Shown here: in pieces, positions 1 to 5,901 of the stretch
How the letters are laid out: each line of letters opens with the position of its first letter
Numbering within the stretch: position 1 is the first letter of the stretch
Source of the DNA: Pontiella sp.
GTDB taxonomy: Bacteria > Verrucomicrobiota > Kiritimatiellia > Kiritimatiellales > Pontiellaceae
Length of the DNA: 12,516 bases
NCBI GenBank assembly: GCA_029935255.1
Contig: JAOZKS010000040.1
Location: 1-12,516 of the forward strand
Direction of reading: 5' to 3'
Notes under the pieces: model-generated
Told to the model about the DNA's origin: nothing
The model's input: only the letters and a program-made list of their open reading frames with translations
Databases searched by the model: none
Made by a program: the position numbers and the translations under genes

Positions 1-398
1 CCGGCGACTACATGCAGCATTGGTTCGACATGGGCGAAAAGCTGGGCGACAAAGCTCCGCGTTGCTTCTATGTCAACTGGTTCCGCAAAACGGAAGACGG
101 CAAGTGGCTCTGGCCTGGCTTTGGCGAAAACTCCCGCGTTCTTAAATGGATGTGCGATCGCGTTGAAGGCAAGGTTGATGCGCGCGAAACCCCGATTGGT
201 CTAATGCCGAAAGATGGAGATCTGACCCTCGACGGTCTGGATATTCCGGCCGAAGACTGGGCGGAGCTCATGAAAGTCGATACCGACCTCTTCAAGTCCA
301 CTCTGGCTGATGCTAGAGAGTATCTATCGAAGTTTGGTGACAAACTTCCGACCCAAATGACGAAGCAGCTCGACGCGCTCGAAGCACGTCTCGGCTAA
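1..398 (+). CDS. pckG: Phosphoenolpyruvate carboxykinase (GTP), C-terminal fragment
   Basis: This is the last 131 codons of a gene that begins before the window; the open frame runs in from the left edge (codons in phase with position 3). The stretch NWFRKTEDGKWLWPGFGEN, followed by SRVLKW, is the nucleotide-binding signature of GTP-type PEP carboxykinase; in that family the aromatic residues and the Asn of WPGFGEN contact the guanine ring. The enzyme interconverts oxaloacetate plus GTP with PEP, CO2 and GDP in the cytosol, for gluconeogenesis or, in fermenters, for anaplerotic CO2 fixation. The C-terminus ends in an amphipathic helix, as usual in the family. A strong terminator follows 21 bases after the stop, so this is the end of its transcript. 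ATP-type PEPCK is excluded by the motif. The in-frame ATG at 12 is internal and is not the start. Confidence 0.95.
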   Translation, partial: GDYMQHWFDMGEKLGDKAPRCFYVNWFRKTEDGKWLWPGFGENSRVLKWMCDRVEGKVDARETPIGLMPKDGDLTLDGLDIPAEDWAELMKVDTDLFKSTLADAREYLSKFGDKLPTQMTKQLDALEARLG

Positions 399-419
399 GT
401 GTTCCAACACGTGGAACTA

Positions 420-451
420 AAAAAAGCGTCCTGCTTGCAGGGCGCTTTTTT
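420..451 (+). terminator. Rho-independent terminator of pckG
   Basis: A 14-bp stem pairs 420-433 with 438-451 around the loop CTTG, with one G-T pair at 429/442. The stem starts with six A and ends in six T, so the right arm doubles as the U-tract. Because of this symmetry it could also stop transcription arriving on the minus strand. Confidence 0.85.
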
Positions 452-511
452 CATGTTCAACAACTCGGTTGGCACGGGCGCAAGCCGCGGGTTTCGGGAG
501 GAAGTAGGTAC

Positions 512-539
512 AAAAAAAACCACCGCAAGGGTGGTTTTT
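512..539 (-). terminator. Rho-independent terminator of the SHD1 protein gene
   Basis: A perfect 10-bp stem pairs 515-524 with 530-539 around a 5-base loop. Read on the minus strand it is followed by eight T (512-519). It lies 24 bases beyond the stop codon of the minus-strand gene at 564-1265, placing that gene and pckG in separate, convergent transcripts. Confidence 0.85.
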
Positions 540-563
540 AGAAGTACTTCTTGATGTCGTTTA

Positions 564-1265
564 TTAATCAAGCTGTTTGATGTATTCCTGGTCGGGCTCC
601 GAAAGTTCTCTAAGTTTAAAGGGAACTGTTTTTCCATTAACTTCGCTCTTGAGGAAGACCTTGTCGCCAGATGACTTTACATAGATGGCCCGTACGGGAA
701 TTTTCTTTCCGCTCCGCGAGATGATCCACTCGCGGTATTCAGGCTGCATCGATTCCTTTTCAACAGTGGCCGCTGCTTCCGTTGCTGCTGCTTCCGCTGC
801 TGCCTCCGCTTTAGCCTCGTTTTTCTGGTTTTTCACGAAGGGAGTGGCTATTCCGTCAATTTGAATCTTGTCGGAGGGGCCTTTTTCGCTGACGAGAATC
901 GCAAAATAGCTCGTATTTCCATCTTCATCACTCTCGCCGGAATCGAGAAGGATTGCTCCTTCTTCATAATCGGAAGGTTCGAATTCGGTTACGTAGTAGC
1001 CCAGATAGTTGCCTTTGTTATCCATAAAGATAACCCGGTAGCCTTCCTTCTTGGTTGTTCCGCAATAGGCATGGTAGTAGGTATCGCCTGCCTTGACCGA
1101 GCCCACCTTTCCAACTTTCATCTTTTCGGGGAAGTGCTCCGCACCTGCGGCCTCGAGGGCGGTTTCCACATCACTGGTACTCGGTGCTTTTTTCTTTTCT
1201 CCGCCTGCGGTGGCAATGCCGGCCACGAGAAGTGTGGCAATTATGAGTCGAGTTGTTTTTTTCAT
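564..1265 (-). CDS. Secreted protein with C-terminal SHD1 (SLA1 homology 1) domain
   Basis: A 233-residue protein with an N-terminal Sec signal peptide: KK at 2-3, hydrophobic core 7-19, and likely cleavage after ATA near residue 20. There is no lipobox cysteine, so it should be periplasmic or released. Residues about 30-145 form an uncharacterised globular region. An Ala/Glu-rich linker (about 148-170) is encoded by imperfect GCTGCTTCC-type repeats at 771-810. Residues about 177-231 match the SHD1 pattern: R178, W180, the G-K pair near 186, a second glycine turn at 200-211, then LSEPDQEY at 221-228. SHD1-like domains are frequent in secreted proteins of Planctomycetes and Verrucomicrobia, where their function is unknown; in yeast Sla1 the domain binds a peptide sorting signal. 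The start is supported by AAAAGGAAAA just upstream of the ATG. The gene is monocistronic with its own terminator. I saw no convincing promoter in 1266-1431. Confidence 0.75.
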   Translation of the reverse strand: MKKTTRLIIATLLVAGIATAGGEKKKAPSTSDVETALEAAGAEHFPEKMKVGKVGSVKAGDTYYHAYCGTTKKEGYRVIFMDNKGNYLGYYVTEFEPSDYEEGAILLDSGESDEDGNTSYFAILVSEKGPSDKIQIDGIATPFVKNQKNEAKAEAAAEAAATEAAATVEKESMQPEYREWIISRSGKKIPVRAIYVKSSGDKVFLKSEVNGKTVPFKLRELSEPDQEYIKQLD

Positions 1266-1431
1266 GATTTTCCTTTTCTTGTATTGTTCAGCAAGGCCAT
1301 GCCCTGTAACCCCTATTAGAATCGAATGTAATCTACACCTATAGGTTTATGGTCGAAATCGCCATGTTTTTCCTCGGTTTTTTTAAAATACTTCTAAATT
1401 TGCCTGAGTCGGGTAAGAACGGAAAAACCCC

Positions 1432-1460
1432 TTGGCAGGGGCGGGGGCTTTCTGCATAAT
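1432..1460 (+). promoter_or_regulatory. Sigma-70 promoter of efp-epmA
   Basis: TTGGCA (1432-1437, five of six matches to TTGACA) is separated by exactly 17 bases from CATAAT (1455-1460, five of six matches to TATAAT). Transcription should begin near 1467, giving a leader of about 37 bases before the efp ATG. The -35 box contains the TTG codon that would otherwise be the first possible in-frame start, which argues against that start. Confidence 0.65.
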
Positions 1461-1503
1461 GCGCGCTCTTTTCAACGTATGGAAATCAAATGAGGCAACA
1501 CCC

Positions 1504-2070
1504 ATGTACAGTGCATCCGACCTTAAAAAAGGCCTGAAAATCGAGATTGATGGCGATCCCTGCATGATCACCAACTTCGAGTTTTCCAAACCCGGTAAAG
1601 GTCAGGCGCTCTATCGCTGCAAGATCAAGAATCTGATCTCTGGCAACCAGTTCGACAAAACCTATCGATCTGTTGAAAAGGTCAAGCGTTGCTCGCTGAT
1701 GTCGCGTGACTACACCTTTTCGTATATCGATGGCGACGACTACGTCTTTTCCGACAACACGACCTACGAGGAAGTACATTTGAACGACGAGCTGCTCGGC
1801 GACCTTAAAAAATTTATCGTGGACGACATGAAGGTCGAAATTCTTTTTCACGACGACCGTGCGCTGGACATCACCCTGCCGAACTTTGTGGAAATGAACA
1901 TTGCCGAAACCGAACCGGGGGCGCGTGGGGACACCGCCACCAACGTCATGAAACCGGCTAAGCTGGAGAATGGATTCGAGATCAATGTGCCGATCTTCAT
2001 CAATGAAGCTGACACCATCCGCATCGATACCCGTACCGGCACCTATGCCGACCGGGTTTCCAAAGGATAA
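1504..2070 (+). CDS. efp: Elongation factor P
   Basis: EF-P enters the ribosomal E site and relieves stalling at consecutive prolines by stabilising peptidyl-tRNA. From the ATG at 1504 the protein is 188 residues, the same length as E. coli EF-P. The N-terminal KOW-like domain carries the modification loop PGKGQA, with the target lysine at K32 (equivalent to E. coli K34). The two OB-fold domains follow, and the C-terminus has the family motif (DTIRIDTRTGTYADR). GAGG at 1492-1495 lies 8 bases before the ATG and supports this start. The in-frame TTG at 1432 would add 24 residues foreign to the family and overlaps the -35 box. The gene is followed after 5 bases by epmA, so the factor and its modifying ligase are almost certainly co-transcribed. 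Confidence 0.96.
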   Translation: MYSASDLKKGLKIEIDGDPCMITNFEFSKPGKGQALYRCKIKNLISGNQFDKTYRSVEKVKRCSLMSRDYTFSYIDGDDYVFSDNTTYEEVHLNDELLGDLKKFIVDDMKVEILFHDDRALDITLPNFVEMNIAETEPGARGDTATNVMKPAKLENGFEINVPIFINEADTIRIDTRTGTYADRVSKG

Positions 2071-2075
2071 AGGCT

Positions 2076-2921
2076 GTGCCCATCGACAGCATAACGCTGA
2101 GAAACGCCGTGATGCGAAACATCAGGGCGTTTTTTTATGACCGTGCTTTCCTCGAAGTCGAAACGCCCATCCGGCTTGTGACCCCTTGCATGGAACTGCA
2201 TATCGATGCAGAACCCTGCGGGGATCATTTTCTTCGGACCTCTCCTGAAATTTTCCACAAGCAATTGCTCGCGACCGGGTATGAAAAGATCTTTGAAATA
2301 GGAAAGTGCTTTCGGCGGGGAGAGATGGGGCCTTTGCATCATCCCGAATACACCATGCTCGAATGGTACCGCACCCAAGCCGACTACATGGATATCCTTG
2401 CCGACACGAAGGCGCTGCTTCAGGCTGTAGCCGGGATCGCCGATTCCGTCTGGCATCAACGAACGGTCTCCGAAGCCTTCCTTGAATTTGCAGGGTGGGA
2501 TCCCGTGGGCAACTACGATGAAGATCGCTTCGATATTGATCTCGTTGAAAAGGTCGAGCCCGCTTTTCGGGAAATCGGGGGTCCGGTTGTGCTTATCGAC
2601 TATCCCGTCGAAGCCGCCGCGCTCTCGCGCCGCAAGTCTGGCAACCCCTTAATGGCCGAACGCTGGGAGCTATACATCAACGGCATCGAAATCGCCAATG
2701 CCTATTCCGAGCTTACCGATCCAACCGAGCAACGCCGTCGTTTTGAGGCGTGTGCCGAACAGAGGAAGGCGATGGGCAAGGAAGTCTATTCCATCGATGA
2801 ATCCTTTATCGAGTCCTTGGAAAAGATGCCTCCTGCTGGAGGCGTCGCCCTTGGCATTGATCGTCTGCTGATGCTTATTGCTGACGCTGATTCGCTCGAT
2901 GCCGTATTGCCGTTCCGTTAG
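2076..2921 (+). CDS. epmA: Elongation factor P--(R)-beta-lysine ligase (EpmA/GenX/PoxA)
   Basis: A paralogue of the class II lysyl-tRNA synthetase catalytic core that activates (R)-beta-lysine with ATP and attaches it to the conserved EF-P lysine instead of tRNA. Class II motifs are visible: motif 1 region FLEVETP (25-31), TSPE (55-58), motif 2 FRRGEMG (79-85) with HPEYTMLEWYR (89-99), and motif 3 GGVALGIDRLLML (255-267). The N-terminal OB-fold anticodon-binding domain of real LysRS is absent, which identifies it as EpmA. At 281 residues it is shorter than the 325-residue E. coli protein, mainly at the N-terminus and in the middle. The start is GTG at 2076, 5 bases after the efp stop; AAAGGA at 2062-2067 lies inside the efp end, suggesting translational coupling. 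The partner EpmB (lysine 2,3-aminomutase) is not in the window. No terminator follows; the next, convergent gene is 10 bases away. Confidence 0.93.
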   Translation: MPIDSITLRNAVMRNIRAFFYDRAFLEVETPIRLVTPCMELHIDAEPCGDHFLRTSPEIFHKQLLATGYEKIFEIGKCFRRGEMGPLHHPEYTMLEWYRTQADYMDILADTKALLQAVAGIADSVWHQRTVSEAFLEFAGWDPVGNYDEDRFDIDLVEKVEPAFREIGGPVVLIDYPVEAAALSRRKSGNPLMAERWELYINGIEIANAYSELTDPTEQRRRFEACAEQRKAMGKEVYSIDESFIESLEKMPPAGGVALGIDRLLMLIADADSLDAVLPFR

Positions 2922-2931
2922 TAAGGAATAA

Positions 2932-3345
2932 CTATGAATCATCCGGGGACTCTTCGATATGATATTTCTCGACGGTCTTTTCCAGTGAACGCAGTTGCTT
3001 GGCGACATCGTTGAGGCGGAACTCAATGGAGTTGAGAATCCAGAACTGGAAGTGCTCCACCTTGGTCGCCTTGTGCATCATCCAAATAATTTTGATCGAG
3101 ACCAGCAGAACTGCAATTCCAAGGGATAGCTCGGTGGGAATAGGCGGGTGGAACCCGCCCACAACGTGGAGAACATCGTTGATGCCGATCAGTACGATCG
3201 CGGAGATGAAGATCCGGTTCATCCATTGGTCGCGCTTTTCCTGTTCCTTGCCGCCGATCTGACCCATCAGCTTTCGGATCATTTCCTTTTCCTTCTTAAA
3301 AGCATCGAGTTCGGCTTTTAGTTTAATCGGGTCTAGATCTTCCAT
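2932..3345 (-). CDS. Small membrane protein with two transmembrane helices and coiled-coil ends, unknown function
   Basis: A 137-residue protein I do not recognise. Residues 5-40 are a charged helical segment likely to form a coiled coil. Two hydrophobic helices follow, about 44-64 and 71-91, separated by a short turn containing HPPIP (66-70). Residues 92-125 are again amphipathic and charged, and the tail is acidic. The layout suggests a hairpin in the inner membrane with both ends in the cytoplasm. The start ATG is preceded by GGAG with 8 bases of spacing and by a TATAAT promoter. It sits alone, convergent with epmA and divergent from murG, so context gives no job. Coding is supported by the promoter, the ribosome site and the organised topology; function is unknown. 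Confidence 0.7.
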   Translation of the reverse strand: MEDLDPIKLKAELDAFKKEKEMIRKLMGQIGGKEQEKRDQWMNRIFISAIVLIGINDVLHVVGGFHPPIPTELSLGIAVLLVSIKIIWMMHKATKVEHFQFWILNSIEFRLNDVAKQLRSLEKTVEKYHIEESPDDS

Positions 3346-3371
3346 GTTGCACGCTCCGTTTAGTGGAAGGA

Positions 3372-3399
3372 ATTATATGGATAGGTCATCTTTCATCAA
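3372..3399 (-). promoter_or_regulatory. Promoter of the two-helix membrane protein gene
   Basis: On the minus strand a perfect TATAAT (3377-3372) lies 16 bases downstream of TTGATG (3399-3394, four of six matches). Transcription would start near 3365, about 20 bases before the ATG. A perfect TTGACA also occurs farther upstream (3415-3410) but has no -10 box at the right distance. Confidence 0.5.
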
Positions 3400-3467
3400 T
3401 AAATTAACGTGTCAATTCGGGAATCTGCATGCTAAAACCTGCTCCTTTATTTACGGGAAGAAATTTG

Positions 3468-4562
3468 ATGGGGAAGAAGTTAACGATTGCAATCTCATGC
3501 GGAGGAACCGGAGGGCACATATTCCCCGGTCTGGCAACCGGGTTCGAGCTGCTCGACCGCGGCCACGACGTGACGTTATGGCTGGCGGGCAAGGATATTG
3601 AGAGCGATGCCGTCAAGGATTGGCCCGGCCAGATGATCACGATCCCTTCCGAGGGCTTTCAGTTCGGGGTGTCCTTGCGTAGTGTCCTGACGTTCTACCG
3701 TCTCTACAAAGCCTATAAACTAGCGCTCGGGCCTATGCGACAAGCCAACCCCGATGTGGTTTTGGCCATGGGAAGCTATGCTTCGTTCGGACCCATCAAG
3801 GCCGCGCGGAAATTCAGGATTCCCTATGTACTTCATGAAGCCAATTTGCTGCCCGGCCGCGCCGTGACCTTTCTGGCGCGCAAGGCCAATACGGTGGCGG
3901 TCAGTTTTCCGAAATCGAGCTTCTATCTAAAGCATGGCAATATTGAAACCACAGGGATGCCGCTACGCAAAGCACTCCGGCTGGCCAGTATCGAACCTCG
4001 CAGTGAACGCAAGGAAGGCGATCCGCTTCGTATTCTTGTGATGGGCGGGAGCCGGGGGGCGAAAGTGCTGAATGAAGAGGTGCCCAAGGCCATCGCCGCC
4101 GCTGTTGAAAAGGGGGTTGCGATAGAGGTGGAACATATTGCAGGGCTTCAAAACTCCGAAAAAGTTGAAGCAATTTACAAGGCGGCAGGTATTAAGGCCA
4201 ACGTGCCTCACTTTGTTCAGCACATGGAGAACATCTACCCGAACATCGACCTTGCAATCTGCCGCTCCGGAGCCTCCACCTGTGCCGAACTAGCCCTGTT
4301 CGGTGTGCCCGCTCTGCTGATTCCTTTGCCCACGGCCGTGCGCAACCATCAAATGGGCAATGCACGTGCTCTGCAGGATTCCGGCGGGGCTGATGTGGTG
4401 GCGCAGGAGGATCTCACGGCCAGTTGGCTCCGCGACTATCTGGTGAGTGTGGTCGCCAATCCAGAGCGCTTGCGGCGCATGGTTTCCTCCATGAAAAAAC
4501 GTGCCCAAATCAATGCATCGGGTCGTTTGGCCGACCTCCTTGAAAAGGTGGGTGGAGCGTGA
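3468..4562 (+). CDS. murG: UDP-GlcNAc:lipid I N-acetylglucosaminyltransferase
   Basis: MurG transfers GlcNAc from UDP-GlcNAc to lipid I to give lipid II, at the cytoplasmic face of the inner membrane. It is a GT-B glycosyltransferase (GT28). Visible motifs: the first G-loop GGTGGH (12-17), HEANLLPG (123-130), the second G-loop GGSRGA (193-198), and the nucleotide-sugar site CRSGASTCAEL (265-275) with HQ at 294-295. With the ATG at 3468 it is 364 residues, close to the usual 350-370, and GGGAAG at 3455-3460 sits 7 bases upstream. An in-frame ATG at 3429 would add 13 unrelated residues. The murC gene follows after 29 bases, reproducing the murG-murC order of the classical cluster, but murD, ftsW, murB and ftsQ are not adjacent here. 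No clear promoter was found in 3346-3467. Confidence 0.95.
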   Translation: MGKKLTIAISCGGTGGHIFPGLATGFELLDRGHDVTLWLAGKDIESDAVKDWPGQMITIPSEGFQFGVSLRSVLTFYRLYKAYKLALGPMRQANPDVVLAMGSYASFGPIKAARKFRIPYVLHEANLLPGRAVTFLARKANTVAVSFPKSSFYLKHGNIETTGMPLRKALRLASIEPRSERKEGDPLRILVMGGSRGAKVLNEEVPKAIAAAVEKGVAIEVEHIAGLQNSEKVEAIYKAAGIKANVPHFVQHMENIYPNIDLAICRSGASTCAELALFGVPALLIPLPTAVRNHQMGNARALQDSGGADVVAQEDLTASWLRDYLVSVVANPERLRRMVSSMKKRAQINASGRLADLLEKVGGA

Positions 4563-4591
4563 TCTGGAATATGAATTTTGAAAGATGAATT

Positions 4592-5869
4592 ATGAATCCG
4601 GTCGATCGTGCGCAATGCCTGATTAAAAAGGGAGGCCATGTTCATCTCGTGGGTATCGGGGGAATTGGAATGGCCGGAGTGGCCTTTCTTCTCCAGCAGC
4701 GCGGCTTCACTGTTTCCGGATGCGACGTGCAGGAAAATCGACAAACCACATGGCTGAAAGGAAATGAGATCGACCTTTTTTTGGGCCACCATGAATCGCA
4801 CATCACCGAAGCCGTTGATTGGCTGATCCGTTCCTCCGCCGTTTCCGATGCGCACCCAGAAGTCCGGCGAGCCCATCAGCTCGGCATCCCGGTTTCCCGC
4901 CGCGGCGAAGTGCTGCCTGCGCTTATGCGCGACCGCACCTGTATTGCCATTAGTGGTACACACGGGAAAACCACCACCACCGCCATGCTGGCCCAGGTGT
5001 TGAATTGCGGCTACTGCGTGGGGGGCGAAATGGTTGGTCTGGAAGGCGTGGCGCGGGAGGGTGAAGTTATGGTGGTTGAAGCGGATGAATCCGACGGAAC
5101 GGTTTCGGGCTATACTCCCGACATTGCGGTCATCACCAATATCGAATACGACCACATGGAGCACCACGATTCTGAATCGGCCTTTATCGGATGTTTTGAA
5201 CAGCTGATCGAAAATACCCGGAACAAGGTTTATTATTGCGCCGCCGATCGCATCGCCACCCAGCTCTGTTCATCGAACCCCAAGTGCGAGCCGTATCGAA
5301 TTCCGGATGGCGGCCTAAAGCTTCCAATTCCGGGAAAGCATAATCAATGGAACGCGGCCGCTGTGCTGGCCGTTTCCAGAAGGTGGAAGTCCGAGGGGGA
5401 AATCCTCCGCGCACTGGAAAACATAGCGCCGATCCGCCGGCGGTTTGAGACGGTTTTTGAGGCGGGGGGGATTCAGATTATTTCCGACTACGCACACCAT
5501 CCGACAGAGGTCGCCGCACTAATCCAGACGGCACTGGAGCTTGAACCGAAACGGTTGCTCGGCATTTTTCAACCCCATCGTTATACCCGCACACTTGCGC
5601 TCGGCTCCGACTTTCCGGCCAGTTTTAAAGGCTTGGAAAAGCTCTGGCTGGTCCCTGTATACGCCGCTTCCGAGCAGCCGATTGAAGGCGGCACTACCGA
5701 GGATCTAAGAGCGCGTTTCCCCGAGGATTGGGAGGACCGCCTGAAAACCTGTCAAACGCTGGAGTCCGCGTGGGCGGATATTCAAAAAGAATTGCGCGAT
5801 GGCGATCTGCTACTCATTATCGGAGCAGGTGACGTTGAAAGGGTTGCTGACTGGGCACGGGGAATGTAG
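4592..5869 (+). CDS. murC: UDP-N-acetylmuramate--L-alanine ligase
   Basis: MurC adds L-alanine to UDP-MurNAc using ATP, the first step in building the peptidoglycan stem peptide in the cytosol. Motifs in order: N-terminal Rossmann loop GIGGIGM (21-27), ATP P-loop SGTHGKTTTT (121-130), EADESDG (163-169), NIEYDHME (183-190), PGKHNQWNA (247-255), DYAHHPTE (299-306) and FQPHRYTR (326-333), with a C-terminal GAGD (411-414). All signature residues are present, so it should be active. At 425 residues it is clearly shorter than the 491-residue E. coli enzyme. Most of the central-domain loss lies just before the PGKHN motif (about residues 222-247), and the tail is also short. GAAAG at 4580-4584 lies 7 bases before the ATG. 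The stop codon is inside the left arm of the palindrome at 5866-5892. Confidence 0.94.
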   Translation: MNPVDRAQCLIKKGGHVHLVGIGGIGMAGVAFLLQQRGFTVSGCDVQENRQTTWLKGNEIDLFLGHHESHITEAVDWLIRSSAVSDAHPEVRRAHQLGIPVSRRGEVLPALMRDRTCIAISGTHGKTTTTAMLAQVLNCGYCVGGEMVGLEGVAREGEVMVVEADESDGTVSGYTPDIAVITNIEYDHMEHHDSESAFIGCFEQLIENTRNKVYYCAADRIATQLCSSNPKCEPYRIPDGGLKLPIPGKHNQWNAAAVLAVSRRWKSEGEILRALENIAPIRRRFETVFEAGGIQIISDYAHHPTEVAALIQTALELEPKRLLGIFQPHRYTRTLALGSDFPASFKGLEKLWLVPVYAASEQPIEGGTTEDLRARFPEDWEDRLKTCQTLESAWADIQKELRDGDLLLIIGAGDVERVADWARGM

Positions 5870-5892
5870 ACGAGGCTAGAAGCCTCGTCTAC
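5866..5892. repeat. Perfect 12-bp palindrome between convergent genes
   Basis: GTAGACGAGGCT (5866-5877) pairs perfectly with AGCCTCGTCTAC (5881-5892) around a 3-base loop, AGA. The left arm includes the murC stop codon and the right arm ends 10 bases from the stop of the convergent cytochrome gene. There is no T-tract on either side, so it is not a classical terminator. It may be a REP-like intergenic palindrome, an mRNA 3'-end stabiliser, or a bidirectional pause site. The palindrome itself is directly visible; its role is not. Confidence 0.85.
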
Positions 5893-5901
5893 GGAGAGCG
5901 T

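Noticed and set aside
401..417. Small inverted repeat GTTCCA/TGGAAC after pckG as a separate element
   Set aside because: Only 6 bp, immediately before a much stronger terminator; not supportable as an independent feature.
861..1319. Plus-strand open frames opposite the SHD1 protein
   Set aside because: The minus-strand gene has a signal peptide, ribosome site, domain and terminator; the plus frames have none.
1337..1346. ACCTATAGGT palindrome upstream of the SHD1 gene as an operator
   Set aside because: A single 10-bp palindrome without a second copy or positioned promoter; chance occurrence is likely.
1432..1503. Upstream TTG start for efp
   Set aside because: It would add 24 residues absent from EF-P and overlaps the -35 box; the ATG at 1504 has a ribosome site and gives the standard 188 residues.
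2076..2921. Lysyl-tRNA synthetase instead of EpmA
   Set aside because: The N-terminal OB-fold anticodon domain is missing, the length fits EpmA, and the gene follows efp directly.
3429..3467. Upstream ATG start for murG
   Set aside because: The 13 extra residues do not fit MurG, and GGGAAG is well placed for the ATG at 3468.
4436..5167. 243-codon minus-strand frame across the murG-murC junction
   Set aside because: It is antisense to two clear enzymes whose motifs fix the real frame; its translation has no recognisable domain.
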